Source of the DNA: Rhynchopus sp. YZ270_cl-10
Lineage: Eukaryota; Euglenozoa; Diplonemea; Diplonemida; Diplonemidae
Reading direction: 5' to 3'
Assembly: GCA_964035575.1 (NCBI GenBank)
Contig: OZ037844.1
Coordinates: forward strand, 1,700,501 to 1,764,500
Length of the DNA: 64,000 nt
Made by a program: the position numbers and the translations under genes. Positions within the stretch are counted from its first letter, which is position 1. Each line of letters begins with the position of its first letter. The notes beneath the pieces are model-generated. The model did not search any database, was not told the DNA's origin, and saw only the letters and a list, made by a program, of their open reading frames with translations. Of this stretch, positions 38,759-51,663 are shown piece after piece.

Positions 38759-40170
38759 AGATCAAAAAAAGAAAAAAAGGGAAAACAGAATATTTCTGTA
38801 GTAAAAACGCACAAAAGAATCGATCCACCTAGTTTTCCAGTTGTAAATTACTTACCAATCAACCCAACTGTCCTACAGGAACTTACACAAAAACCAAAAA
38901 ACATGTAAAAACTGATACATGCATTTTAGGTCAAAAATACCCATTTCTCAGCGCAAATTGACCCCATCACTGCACGCACAGACTCCGGAGAGCCAAAATC
39001 AAAATTTTTTTTTTTCGATTTTTTGTAGGCAAAAATTGGTGGGAAAATTTTTTTTGGTCAAAAATCCTGGTTTTTGGGTCTCATACATGTGTATGACCAA
39101 ATTTCAGGTGGTCAAAAGTGGAGTCTGACCCCCATGTCCAGGTTATGGAAATGTCCTATGAAGCCATTGCCGAAGGAATTTTGTACTTTTGAGCATCAGA
39201 AATTAGGTACTGACCAAAAAACCCACACAAAACCCAAAAACACCAAAAATCATGTAAAAACTGATACATGCATTTTAGGTCAAAAATACCCATTTCTCAG
39301 CGCAAATTGACCCCACCACAGCACGCACAGACTCCGGAGAGCCAAAATCAAAAATTTTTTTTTTCGATTTTTTGTAGGCAAAAATTGCTGGGAAATTTTT
39401 TTTGGTCAAAAATCCTGGTTTTTGGGTCTCATACATGTGTATGACCAAATTTTAGGTGGTCAAAAGTGGAGTCTGACCCCCATGTCCAGGTTATGGAAAT
39501 GTCCTATGAAGCCATTCCCGAAGGAATTTTGTACTTTTGAGCATCAGAAATTAGGTACTGAAAAATTTTTCCACACAAATTTGACCTGGTACTCAAGGTC
39601 AATTTGACCTTGGGTTTTCTCTCAGGGTCTTGTGACCAATTTTAATCATGTTAAAAATGGAATCTGACCCCCATGTCCAGGTCATAAAAATGCCCAATGA
39701 GTCATTTAAAGCCACTGATTTGACCTTTTGAGCAGTTGTAGTTATATGTGGCCCAATTTTCCCAGCCAGAAAATGACCCCAAAAATCACGAAAAAAAATA
39801 TTTTAAAGCCGATACTCTTACACACCTAAATTTGGCCCTAAGTGTCAAAAGTGGGCCTCCAGGGTCGCAATAGCCTCATTTTATGGGGATACTGGCCATA
39901 TTCATGGTTATCTCGTTTTTGAAATATTTATAACATATACACCCAGTACCTCAGAAACACAAAATATCGCAATTTTACTCACAAAAATAGCCGTGAAATG
40001 CCGCACACATTTTAGATATTCCCAGATCCTGGGGACTGAGGCCCCCGGTCGGGGCTGTCGTTTCTGGGCCCCATACTACTGGAGTATCATATCAGAATCA
40101 CTCGGAAGTAGCAAACCGCCATGAAAGATGAGATGCCAAAAGCAAGCCCTCTATTCCGTAATAACTAGAA
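38759..40170. repeat. AT-rich satellite with 349-bp period
   Basis: CATGTAAAAACTGATACATG recurs at 38902 and 39251, and the sequence between is nearly identical in the two copies. A third, diverged copy runs from about 39600 to 39740, recognisable by CTGACCCCCATGTCCAGG. From 39740 to 40170 nothing is recognised. The sequence then enters the second GCAAACCC array. Confidence 0.65.
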
Positions 40171-40887
40171 ACCCCCGCAAACCCCCGCAAACCCGCAAAC
40201 CCGCAAACCCGCAAACCCGCAAACCCGCAAACCCGCAAACCCGCAAACCGCAAACCCGCAAACCCGCAAACCCGCAAACCCGCAAACCCGCAAACCCGCA
40301 ACCCGCAAACCCGCAAACCCGCAAACCCGCAAACCCGCAAACCCGCAAACCCGCAACCCGCAAACCCGTAAACCGCAAACCCGCAAACCCGCAAACCCGC
40401 AAACCCGTAAACCCGCAAACCGCAAACCCGCAAACCGCAAACCCGCAAACCCGCAAACCCGCAAACCCGCAAACCCGCAAACCCGCAAACCCGCAAACCC
40501 GCAAACCCGCAACCCGCAAACCCGCAAACCCGCAAACCCGCAAACCCGCAAACCCGCAACCCGCAAACCCGCAAACCCGTAAACCCGCAAACCCGCAAAC
40601 CGCAAACCCGCAAACCCGCAAACCCGCAAACCCGCAAACCCGCAAACCCGCAAACCCGCAAACCCGCAAACCCGCAAACCCGCAAACCCGCAAACCCGCA
40701 AACCCGCAAACCCGCAAACCCGCAAACCCGCAAACCCGCAAACCCGCAAACCCGCAAACCCGCAAACCCGCAAACCCGCAAACCCGCAAACCCGCAAACC
40801 CGCAAACCCGCAAACCCGCAAACCCGCAAACCCGCAAACCCGCAAACCCGCAAACCCGCAAACCCGCAAACCCGCACAAACCCGCAA
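40171..40887. repeat. Second (GCAAACCC)n array, degenerate at its left
   Basis: Same 8-mer and orientation as the array at 35745. The first 440 bp contain many one-base-shorter units (GCAACCC, GCAAACC) and some GTAAACCC; the last 270 bp are near perfect. It ends at an assembly gap, so its true length is unknown. Confidence 0.9.
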
Positions 40888-41087
40888 NNNNNNNNNNNNN
40901 NNNNNNNNNNNNNNNNNNNNNNNNNNNNNNNNNNNNNNNNNNNNNNNNNNNNNNNNNNNNNNNNNNNNNNNNNNNNNNNNNNNNNNNNNNNNNNNNNNNN
41001 NNNNNNNNNNNNNNNNNNNNNNNNNNNNNNNNNNNNNNNNNNNNNNNNNNNNNNNNNNNNNNNNNNNNNNNNNNNNNNNNNNNNNNN
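40888..41087. other. Assembly gap of 200 N
   Basis: Exactly 200 N, a common placeholder length, between the GCAAACCC array and the tandem 7-kb units. The true distance and even the linkage are unproven. Confidence 0.95.
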
Positions 41088-41510
41088 GAGGCGGAGGCGG
41101 AGGCGGGGTCGGCTCATACGCCACCCCCCCTCCTGGGACAATCCTCAGTCCCAGCAGCAGCGAAGGAGACGGAGAAGACAACAGCGGTATGTAACTTTTA
41201 CCCCTTTTTATTACTTTTTCTTCGTATGTCATTTCAACACTCCGGATTCTCGGCTCATGATGCCTCCTTACAAGAGGCGCAAACTCTGCTTAGCCGCATG
41301 GGTCCGCTCCCACCGCAGCTCCGCATCCTTCACGCGTACCGGTCAGTCATGCACGCACATCCCACACGACGTCTTTCCTTCACCTATGTGAACGTCCACG
41401 AAGATGTTGGGTCTTCCTTGCTATCCTCCGCAGCAGCACGCTTCGCGCCTACTCCTCCGCCCGCACCATGGGAAGGGTGCCAGCATCAGTGTCACCTAGG
41501 TCCGTCATGA
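41088..41510 (+). CDS. Frame A, copy 1 (5' end missing)
   Basis: Same as the copy at 48591 but lacking its first codons, which fall in the assembly gap. Confidence 0.35.
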   Translation, partial: EAEAEAGSAHTPPPLLGQSSVPAAAKETEKTTAVCNFYPFLLLFLRMSFQHSGFSAHDASLQEAQTLLSRMGPLPPQLRILHAYRSVMHAHPTRRLSFTYVNVHEDVGSSLLSSAAARFAPTPPPAPWEGCQHQCHLGPS

Positions 41511-41770
41511 ACAGGTCCCTCTCGGGCTTGTTTTTCTATTTCAGCCTGTTCACAGGCTTAACCTTGTTAGTTCCTCATTCTCTTTGTTTTTTTTTTATTT
41601 TTTGCAAATACGAAGTGTAACCCAGGTGAGGTGTGCACTGGCTGTGCATGCAGGAGGAGGAGTAAGAGGTGCTATGGTGTGCGGAACGCACAGGTGAGGT
41701 GTGCACTGACTGTGCATGCAGGAGGAGGAGTAAGAGGTGCTGTGGGGTGCGGAACGTAGGGTATCGTGTT

Positions 41771-44192
41771 ACGTGCGCATGTAGTGTATGGTGATACATG
41801 CGCACGCTGTGTATAGTGTACTGTGCGCACGTAGTGTATAGTGATACGTGCGCACGTGGTGCGCACGCTGTGTATAGTGTTCCGTGCGCACGTAGTGAAG
41901 AGTTTACTGTGCGCACGTGGTGCGCACGCTGTGTAGAGTGTACTGTGCGCACGCTGTGAAGAGTGTACTGTGCGCACGTGGTGCGCACGCTGTGTATAGT
42001 GTACTGTGCGCACGTAGTGTATGGTGTACTGTGCGCACGTAGTGAAGAGTGAACTGTGCGCACGCTGTGTATGGTGTACTGTGCGCACGTAGTGAAGACT
42101 GAACTGTGCGCACGCTGTGAAGAGAGTACTGTGCGCACACTGTGTATGGTGTACTATGCGCACGTAGTGAAGACTGAACTGTGCGCACGCTGTGTATAGA
42201 GTACTGTGCGCACACTGTGTATAGTTTACTGTGCGCACGCTGTGTATGGTGTACTGTGCGCACGTAGTGAAGAGTGAACTGTGCGCACGCTGTGTATAGT
42301 TTACTGTGCGCACGCTGTGTATGGTGTACTATGCGCACGTAGTGAAGACTGAACTGTGCGCACGCTGTGTATAGAGTACTGTGCGCACACTGTGTATAGT
42401 TTACTGTGCGCACGCTGTGTATGGTGTACTGTGCGCACGTAGTGAAGAGTGAACTGTGCGCACGCTGTGTATAGCGTACTGTGCGCACACTGTGTATAGT
42501 TTACTGTGCGCACGCTGTGTATGGTGTACTATGCGCACGTAGTGAAGACTGAACTGTGCGCACGCTGTGTATAGAGTACTGTGCGCACACTGTGTATAGT
42601 TTACTGTGCGCACGCTGTGTATGGTGTACTGTGCGCACGTAGTGAAGAGTGAACTGTGCGCACGCTGTGTATAGCGTACTGTGCGCACACTGTGTATAGT
42701 TTACTGTGCGCACGCTGTGTATGGTGTACTGTGCGCACGCTGTGTATGGTGAACTGTGCGCACGTAGTGTATAGAGTACTGTGCGCACACTGTGTATAGT
42801 GTACTGTGCGCACGCTGTGTATGGTGAACTGTGCGCACGTAGTGAAGAGTGAACTGTGCGCACACTGTGTATGGTGTACTGTGCGCGCGTAATGTATAGA
42901 GTACAGTGCGCACGTGGTGCGCACGTATCACTACACTACGTGCGCACAGTACACTATACACAGTGTGCGCACAGTTCACTCTTCACTACGTGCGCACAGT
43001 TCACCATACACTACGTGCGCACAGTTCACCATACACAGCGTGCGCACAGTTCACTCTTCACTACGTGCGCACAGTTCACCATACACTACGTGCGCACAGT
43101 TCACCATACACAGCGTGCACACAGTTCACTCTTCACTACGTGCGCACAGTACACCATACACTACGTGCGCACAGTTCACCATACACAGCGTGCGCACAGT
43201 ACACTACACACAGTGTGCGCATAGTTCACTGTGTGCACAGTTCACTCTTCACTACGTGCGCACAGTACACCATACACTACGTGCGCACAGTTCACCGTAC
43301 ACAGCGTGCGCACAGTACACTACACACAGTGTGCGCACAGCTCACTCTTCACTACGTGCGCACAGTACACCATACACTACGTGCGCACAGTTCACCATAC
43401 ACAGCATGCGCACAGTACACATAACACAGCGTGCGCACAGTTCACTCTTCACTACGTGCGCACCACGTGCGCACGGAACACTAGACACAGCGTGCGCACC
43501 ACGTGCGCACAGTACTCTATGCACGACGTGCGCACGTATCACTAAACACTACGTGCGCACAGTAAACTCTTCACTACGTGCGCACAGAACACTATAGACA
43601 GCGTGCGCACCACGTGCGCACGTATCACTATACACTACGTGCGCACCACGTGCGCACAGTAAACTCTTCACTACGTGCGCACGGAACACTATACACAGCG
43701 TGCGCACCACGTGCGCACGTATCACTATACACTACGTGCGCACCACGTGCGCACAGTAAACTCTTCACTACGTGCGCACGGAACACTATACACAGCGTGC
43801 GCACCACGTGCGCACGTATCATTATACACTACGTGCGCACCACGTGCGCACGTATCACTATACACTACGTGCGCACCACGTGCGCACAGTAAACTCTTCA
43901 CTACGTGCGCACAGAACACTATACACAGCGTGCGCACCACGTGCGCACGTATCACTATACACTACGTGCGCACCACGTGCGCACAGTAAACTCTTCACTA
44001 CGTGCGCACAGAACACTATACACTACGTGCGCACCACGTGCGCACAGTAAACTCTTCACTACGTGCGCACGGAACACTGTACACAGCGTGCGCACCACGT
44101 GCGCACGTATCACTATACACTACGTGCGCACCACGTGCGCACAGTACACTATACACTACGTGCGCACGTAGCACTCCTCACTACATGCGCAT
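41771..44192. repeat. Inverted array of 25-bp repeats, copy 1
   Basis: Units such as CTGTGCGCACGTAGTG plus a 9-bp variable tail repeat every 25 bp, all on one strand up to about 42905 and all on the other from about 42926. The two arms form a 2.4-kb imperfect palindrome. Each unit itself contains the palindrome GTGCGCAC. Variants of the tail (TATAGTGTA, AAGAGTGAA, TATGGTGAA) alternate in higher-order patterns. Frames through the array on both strands are by-products. Confidence 0.9.
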
Positions 44193-44323
44193 GGAAGCGT
44201 TGATATATTATTCAAGTGACAATGTTCTAATTATAGGTTATACACATTCTATTATTTGATAAATATTACAGCAATACCATAATAATTGGTCTATACTCTA
44301 TGTACTACTAAACAACATTACAG

Positions 44324-45828
44324 GTGACCCCGTCATAGCGATACGGAAGGTGTACCGCACGCTGAACAAGAAGGTGGAATACTACGAGCAGCAAGGAGTA
44401 CTGCTCCGGCTAGTAGACGGAGTGCTGGCGGATCGGTCCACCGAGCGCAACAGGAAGAAGGGGGATCCGTACGAGGTATGAATATACACTAAGTACCACA
44501 TATATAATTCATACTACTTTTTACAGCGCGAGGAGTACGGACCCCAGGGGGAGCAGCCGCCGCCGAGCTGCCTGGAATTTGAGTTCCAGGCAGCACTCGA
44601 CCACTCCGAGAATGGAGTGGTCGAGGAGGCGTGGCGACCCCACCTCCAGCGTAGGCTGGAGCTGGCGTGCCGACCGGCACGACAGGCGAAGAGGGAGTAC
44701 GAGCTCCGTATGTCTTATTATACATTACCTATGCGTTTCCTCATATTTATATTATTCCCCCTTACTACAGCTCCCGAGGTCCGCAGCCTCGGATTTGGGA
44801 CGTACGTCCCAACCGCACAGGAGGAGAAGCAGCAGAGGGAAGACGCGAAACGCGTCGTCGCGAACGGTCGGAGGATCGTCGCGACCCTCATGCTGTCGTC
44901 AGAGCTGATCATCAGCGACGACAGCAAGGTATGTGCTCAAACCTCCCACCTTCTATATTACTATACCAAAACATCACAGATCCATTCACTGTTGACGGAC
45001 ACACTGAAACGCCCAGAGGACGAGGACACGCAGCGCGCGTCAGGGTCCGTGAGCGTGAGCGGACCGGGAGAGCCGCAGCCGCCCCCCGACAGCCACCCCC
45101 ACGCCGGGCCGTCCGAGCTGACGTTCCCCCACGCCACCATGTCGGTTCCGTGGGCCCGTCTCCGGACGGCCCTGTGGGTGGCAGGAGGGGTGCGGGGCCT
45201 CCCCGAGCTCGAGGCTGCGGTAGAGGCGGAAAAAAACAGAGAAAAAAAAGCAAAGAAAAGGAGGGGTAAACCCCAGGACCAGTTCCAGGCGTGGTCCGAG
45301 GGAAAGGACTCCCAGTCCCAGGAGTGGGACTGGGTGTATACGGAAACGAATAGGCCGGGAAGAAAAAGAAAAAGGGAAACAGGACAACCCAGGCGCGAGA
45401 ACACCACCACCTCGCCCTCCCCCTGCCTCCCACCCCAGATGTACGCACTGCCGTACGACACCCCCCCCAGCTCCGCACAAAATAGTGAAAAAAAAAGAAG
45501 GGTAGGATGTGATATAAAAAAAACAGAAACCAAAAAGGAAAGCGAAGAAGAAACCAAAAAAGAAAAAAAAGTAGAAACAAAAAAACAGACCAAAAGAGAG
45601 AGAGAAGAAGCCGCTGCTAAAAAGCAGTGGCTTGATGCCTACCAAAAAATGGGCACGGAGGAAAAAAAGCAGTGGTGCATGGAGTGCGGCTTTAATTGCT
45701 GCGCTTCATGCACCACTCTTGTGGCATGCCATAACAGCTGCCACAAGAGAATACCCTCCAAATGGAAACAACGAAAAGAAGGGCGTGCAGTGCACGCAAG
45801 CGCCAAAATCATGCATAAAGCGAGATAA
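44324..45828 (+). CDS. Gene B, copy 1
   Basis: Exons 44324-44475, 44527-44707, 44771-44928 and 44980-45828; same product as the copy at 51664. Confidence 0.6.
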
Positions 45829-46038
45829 GCACTATTTTTATATATTTTTGTTTTGTTTACTAAATTTTTATTTTTCAGACATGTCCCCCTAGATCACCTC
45901 CAGCCTCCCCCCTCTCTTCCAAATAATGTTTGAGCTAAATGAAATATAAAGAACCCCTATACCCTCCCCTTTTTACTTTAGTTTATCATCAGATACACTT
46001 TTTAATCCTCATCACATCCCATCAGACGTACACACACA

Positions 46039-47131
46039 ATGAGGGTGAAGATGGCGCGGAGACGGCCGGTCCCAGCCCCACCCCCAATGGCGGCGATTCA
46101 GGCCCCAGCCCCAGCCCCAAAGGCGGCGACGAGAAGGAAGAGGAAGCGCAAGCGGGCGGCGACAGTGTCCTCCGCGTCCGCCGGGGGGTCGTCGGTGGGG
46201 AATATGTCCTCATTCTCCCCCGGCGCCCCCGGCGCCCCCGACGCCCCCACCTCCGTCATGCCGCGGAGCCCCACCACCACCACCAACACTGCCTCAGGTA
46301 TGTATTCCCTCATACATTATTACATCGTTTTTAATTAAGTACGTAGTTATTAATCCCCCATCACAGAGACCGCCACCAGACAACGCCTGTCAGTGGTGAA
46401 GGTGCAGGCGAAGGCGCGGCTAGAAGCCGCCATGCAGGCAACGGAGGAGCCACCGAGGGTATGTTATATAATTCTCCCCTATATTAGCTCCCCCTTTATC
46501 CCAAGAATTACAACACTATACAGGAGAGTATGTCCCTCAGATTCGAAGTTGAGGCTACGGTAAGCTCAGAAGAAGAACCCGAGTGGAAAGAAAAAGTATG
46601 TATTTTAATTGTATTGTACCTATTTTTGTCATGCTATTTTATTTTTCTCAGAAACAGGCGATCCTGGCCAGGACACGCCAAATCCAGCATAAAATGCTGG
46701 AGGCGTACGCCGGGAAGGAGGACACGGACACGGACTGGAGAGAGTCCGTGTCGTCGCAGGGAGCCGGCAGCGACGAGGAGTACGAGGAAAAGGGGGGAGA
46801 GGGGGGGAGGGGCAAAGAGGTGGAGGTGGCATCGGGGAGGTGGGTGAGTGTAAGGGTGGGGGTTAGGGGGGAGGGGGTTAAGGGGGAGGGGGTTAAGGGG
46901 GAGGGGTATGGGGTCGCAACCGACGGTTGCGTCCCATACGAGGTGGGAACGGGGGAGGTGCCAAACGCAGACCAACTTAAAATGTTGGCTACTGCGGGCA
47001 TCGCCCCCGGGGACGAGGGACTAGTCCCGCTCCCCCACAAGCACGACACCAGACAGACATGTCTGGTGCTCGTGACGAGAACAGAGGGGGGGGGGGTCTC
47101 TGTTACCCCCCCCTCCAAAAAAGGCAGCTGA
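46039..47131 (+). CDS. Gene C, copy 1
   Basis: Exons 46039-46297, 46367-46458, 46524-46595 and 46652-47131; same product as the copy at 53379. Confidence 0.6.
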
Positions 47132-47933
47132 CACCCCAGTCAGCTGCCCCCAGAGGCTCCTAACGACTAGGAGCCTCTGGTGCCACAACCACCTTACGCG
47201 TGTGCGTGGTGGCACAGGGGGCAGAACGCAGCGCGTCCTCGCTAACGAGGAGAACGACAGGAGACGCGCCTACGCTAATGCGTGGGAAAGACGCCACAAC
47301 GCAGAACAGGGCAGCGCCCTTGCTTTTGTGCCTCCAGTAGCGGCTAAAGCTACTCTGGTCATCGCTGCGTTCCTGGAAACGGAGGTGGCTGTCACCATCT
47401 ACTCTACGAGTAGCGATGGTGACAGCATCCTGACTGCAGTCAGGATGCTACCACACCCCAGCCTCGCGCAAGTGAGGTCGAACGGCGCTCTGCGCCGTTC
47501 CTTGTTCAACGAGCCCCTGTGGCTGAGTACAGGCACACCTGACGTGTGCTTTATTCGGCTGAAGGCTGCTCTGAACAAGAAAAAACACGGGGAGTGGGTG
47601 GACTTCGCAAGGAGACAAACAAAAGCGCAGGCTCGACTGGAGGAAGAGGGAATCAAGCTGATCGTGATGCTTTATCATGTTGGAATCATAATAATCCATC
47701 ACGAGCAGATTGATGGCCTCTCCACCTTCAAACGAGCCACGGAGTACCACGCCACTGCTCAACAGGACAGCCTGTCGTACTCGAAGACGGGGCTAGTGAT
47801 CCTCCTTGACGAGGGGGATCACTACTCCAGAATCAAGAACAAAAGCGACGCTGACCGCGTCGCGTTCGCAAACTGGTATCAAACGTCCATGTCAGGTAGA
47901 GTAACGGTTCATCAGAACTTGGCTAGACCTTAA
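47076..47933 (+). CDS. Frame D, copy 1
   Basis: Same as the copy at 54416. Confidence 0.45.
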   Translation, partial: REQRGGGSLLPPPPKKAADTPVSCPQRLLTTRSLWCHNHLTRVRGGTGGRTQRVLANEENDRRRAYANAWERRHNAEQGSALAFVPPVAAKATLVIAAFLETEVAVTIYSTSSDGDSILTAVRMLPHPSLAQVRSNGALRRSLFNEPLWLSTGTPDVCFIRLKAALNKKKHGEWVDFARRQTKAQARLEEEGIKLIVMLYHVGIIIIHHEQIDGLSTFKRATEYHATAQQDSLSYSKTGLVILLDEGDHYSRIKNKSDADRVAFANWYQTSMSGRVTVHQNLARP

Positions 47934-48590
47934 GGCCACTAGTATTTCTTATAGTGACCTTCAGGTGTAATCAAAATTCTCATGAACGTGTACTACACGT
48001 GACATGCCTTAGTAATACCAGTTGTAGAATTCAATATTTCCTCCTTTATCTATTGTTAATGTGATTTAGCAGGGAAAGCATTTTCCCTCATAAGTATTTT
48101 CCTTTTACAAAGACATTTTTCAGCGAAAGAATACATTTTGTTAAATATTTACAGCATTTTCTGTACAGTAGAATGCATATTTTATGTGTCGTGTAGACTT
48201 CTTCGAGATCAGCCGTTTTCCGTAACTCACGCGTCCTTTGCGTGCAATTAGATCACTTCTTACGGAAAACGTCATTTCTCTTGAGTAATAAAAAATATTT
48301 TGGGCCCAGCACAGACTGGCCCAAGAAGGCAAGGAACGAACTGTAAAAACTAACGAAATATAGAGAAAGAAAGGCCATATGGGGGGGTTCCACATAGATA
48401 TCGAAAGCAAATAACGCAAGAAGGGAAAAAAGACAGTATAAATAACAGAACGAAAAAAAAGAGGTCTACCTCACCTGCACCCCATTTCTATTTAATCTGC
48501 TTTCATATCCCACCTCCACCACTCTCCTCACCACAGATTACACAATACAATGACTTGCCTAACTCCCTAAAAAAAATAAAAGCAAGTAAA

Positions 48591-49025
48591 ATGATGGAGG
48601 CGGAGGCGGAGGCGGAGGCGGGGTCGGCTCATACGCCACCCCCCCTCCTGGGACAATCCTCAGTCCCAGCAGCAGCGAAGGAGACGGAGAAGACAACAGC
48701 GGTATGTAACTTTTACCCCTTTTTATTACTTTTTCTTCGTATGTCATTTCAACACTCCGGATTCTCGGCTCATGATGCCTCCTTACAAGAGGCGCAAACT
48801 CTGCTTAGCCGCATGGGTCCGCTCCCACCGCAGCTCCGCATCCTTCACGCGTACCGGTCAGTCATGCACGCACATCCCACACGACGTCTTTCCTTCACCT
48901 ATGTGAACGTCCACGAAGATGTTGGGTCTTCCTTGCTATCCTCCGCAGCAGCACGCTTCGCGCCTACTCCTCCGCCCGCACCATGGGAAGGGTGCCAGCA
49001 TCAGTGTCACCTAGGTCCGTCATGA
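48591..49025 (+). CDS. Frame A of the 7-kb unit (copy 2)
   Basis: The ATG opens a (GAGGCG)n stretch coding Glu-Ala repeats, then a Pro-rich segment; a single frame of 144 residues reaches the stop. A consensus donor GTATGT at 48702 suggests that only the first 37 codons are exon 1. A possible next exon starts after TTACAAG at about 48790 (RRKLCLAAWV...) and could end at ACCG|GTCAGT. That phase would fit gene B's first visible exon, making A and B one gene with the inverted array in an intron. Unspliced, A is a stand-alone small protein. No domain recognised. The exon contains the stem CTGGGAC/GTCCCAG. Confidence 0.4.
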   Translation: MMEAEAEAEAGSAHTPPPLLGQSSVPAAAKETEKTTAVCNFYPFLLLFLRMSFQHSGFSAHDASLQEAQTLLSRMGPLPPQLRILHAYRSVMHAHPTRRLSFTYVNVHEDVGSSLLSSAAARFAPTPPPAPWEGCQHQCHLGPS

Positions 49026-49285
49026 ACAGGTCCCTCTCGGGCTTGTTTTTCTATTTCAGCCTGTTCACAGGCTTAACCTTGTTAGTTCCTCATTCTCTTT
49101 GTTTTTTTTTTATTTTTTGCAAATACGAAGTGTAACCCAGGTGAGGTGTGCACTGGCTGTGCATGCAGGAGGAGGAGTAAGAGGTGCTATGGTGTGCGGA
49201 ACGCACAGGTGAGGTGTGCACTGACTGTGCATGCAGGAGGAGGAGTAAGAGGTGCTGTGGGGTGCGGAACGTAGGGTATCGTGTT

Positions 49286-51532
49286 ACGTGCGCATGTAGT
49301 GTATGGTGATACATGCGCACGCTGTGTATAGTGTACTGTGCGCACGTAGTGTATAGTGATACGTGCGCACGTGGTGCGCACGCTGTGTATAGTGTTCCGT
49401 GCGCACGTAGTGAAGAGTTTACTGTGCGCACGTGGTGCGCACGCTGTGTAGAGTGTACTGTGCGCACGCTGTGAAGAGTGTACTGTGCGCACGTGGTGCG
49501 CACGCTGTGTATAGTGTACTGTGCGCACGTAGTGTATGGTGTACTGTGCGCACGTAGTGAAGAGTGAACTGTGCGCACGCTGTGTATGGTGTACTGTGCG
49601 CACGTAGTGAAGACTGAACTGTGCGCACGCTGTGAAGAGAGTACTGTGCGCACACTGTGTATGGTGTACTATGCGCACGTAGTGAAGACTGAACTGTGCG
49701 CACGCTGTGTATAGAGTACTGTGCGCACACTGTGTATAGTTTACTGTGCGCACGCTGTGTATGGTGTACTGTGCGCACGTAGTGAAGAGTGAACTGTGCG
49801 CACGCTGTGTATAGCGTACTGTGCGCACACTGTGTATAGTTTACTGTGCGCACGCTGTGTATGGTGTACTGTGCGCACGCTGTGTATGGTGAACTGTGCG
49901 CACGTAGTGTATAGAGTACTGTGCGCACACTGTGTATAGTGTACTGTGCGCACGCTGTGTATGGTGAACTGTGCGCACGTAGTGAAGAGTGAACTGTGCG
50001 CACACTGTGTATGGTGTACTGTGCGCGCGTAATGTATAGAGTACAGTGCGCACGTGGTGCGCACGTATCACTACACTACGTGCGCACAGTACACTATACA
50101 CAGTGTGCGCACAGTTCACTCTTCACTACGTGCGCACAGTTCACCATACACTACGTGCGCACAGTTCACCATACACAGCGTGCGCACAGTTCACTCTTCA
50201 CTACGTGCGCACAGTTCACCATACACTACGTGCGCACAGTTCACCATACACAGCGTGCACACAGTTCACTCTTCACTACGTGCGCACAGTACACCATACA
50301 CTACGTGCGCACAGTTCACCATACACAGCGTGCGCACAGTTCACTCTTCACTACGTGCGCACAGTTCACCATACACAGCGTGCACACAGTTCACTCTTCA
50401 CTACGTGCGCACAGTACACCATACACTACGTGCGCACAGTTCACCATACACAGCGTGCGCACAGTTCACTCTTCACTACGTGCGCACAGTACACCATACA
50501 CTACGTGCGCACAGTTCACCATACACAGCGTGCGCACAGTACACTACACACAGTGTGCGCATAGTTCACTGTGTGCACAGTTCACTCTTCACTACGTGCG
50601 CACAGTACACCATACACTACGTGCGCACAGTTCACCGTACACAGCGTGCGCACAGTACACTACACACAGTGTGCGCACAGCTCACTCTTCACTACGTGCG
50701 CACAGTACACCATACACTACGTGCGCACAGTTCACCATACACAGCATGCGCACAGTACACATAACACAGCGTGCGCACAGTTCACTCTTCACTACGTGCG
50801 CACCACGTGCGCACGGAACACTAAACACAGCGTGCGCACCACGTGCGCACAGTACTCTATGCACGACGTGCGCACGTATCACTAAACACTACGTGCGCAC
50901 AGTAAACTCTTCACTACGTGCGCACAGAACACTATAGACAGCGTGCGCACCACGTGCGCACGTATCACTATACACTACGTGCGCACCACGTGCGCACAGT
51001 AAACTCTTCACTACGTGCGCACGGAACACTATACACAGCGTGCGCACCACGTGCGCACGTATCACTATACACTACGTGCGCACCACGTGCGCACAGTAAA
51101 CTCTTCACTACGTGCGCACGGAACACTATACACAGCGTGCGCACCACGTGCGCACGTATCATTATACACTACGTGCGCACCACGTGCGCACGTATCACTA
51201 TACACTACGTGCGCACCACGTGCGCACAGTAAACTCTTCACTACGTGCGCACAGAACACTATACACAGCGTGCGCACCACGTGCGCACGTATCACTATAC
51301 ACTACGTGCGCACCACGTGCGCACAGTAAACTCTTCACTACGTGCGCACAGAACACTATACACTACGTGCGCACCACGTGCGCACAGTAAACTCTTCACT
51401 ACGTGCGCACGGAACACTGTACACAGCGTGCGCACCACGTGCGCACGTATCACTATACACTACGTGCGCACCACGTGCGCACAGTACACTATACACTACG
51501 TGCGCACGTAGCACTCCTCACTACATGCGCAT
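49286..51532. repeat. Inverted array of 25-bp repeats, copy 2
   Basis: As copy 1, with the centre near 50045-50066. Left arm 375 bp shorter and right arm 200 bp longer than in copy 1 (15 and 8 units). Confidence 0.9.
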
Positions 51533-51663
51533 GGAAGCGTTGATATATTATTCAAGTGACAATGTTCTAATTATAGGTTATACACATTCTATTATTTGAT
51601 AAATATTACAGCAATACCATAATAATTGGTCTATACTCTATGTACTACTAAACAACATTACAG

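Larger units (their letters stand above)
41088..48590 (+). repeat. Tandem 7-kb unit, copy 1 (5' end lost in gap)
   Basis: Begins inside frame A and runs to the start of copy 2. Compared with copy 2, the left array arm is 375 bp longer and the right arm 200 bp shorter. Everything else is practically identical, with isolated base changes only. Confidence 0.9.

Noticed and set aside
41771-44192. The regular 25-bp repeats as a CRISPR array
   Set aside because: There are no unique spacers, repeats are contiguous, orientation flips at the centre, and the genome is eukaryotic.
41575-44259. Many open frames through the 25-bp arrays on both strands (RTVHSSLRAHS-type repeats)
   Set aside because: A 25-bp unit read in three frames gives long repetitive frames by chance; no start context or non-repetitive domain.
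44912-45645. Three overlapping antisense frames of 201-222 codons under gene B
   Set aside because: They consist of Phe/Leu and Pro/Arg low complexity that mirrors the Lys-rich and GC-rich sense exons; introns of the sense gene fall within them.
44324-47933. Genes B-D of the tandem unit as a known virus or Polinton-like element
   Set aside because: No capsid, polymerase, integrase, helicase or protease motif was seen; the assignment would be a guess.
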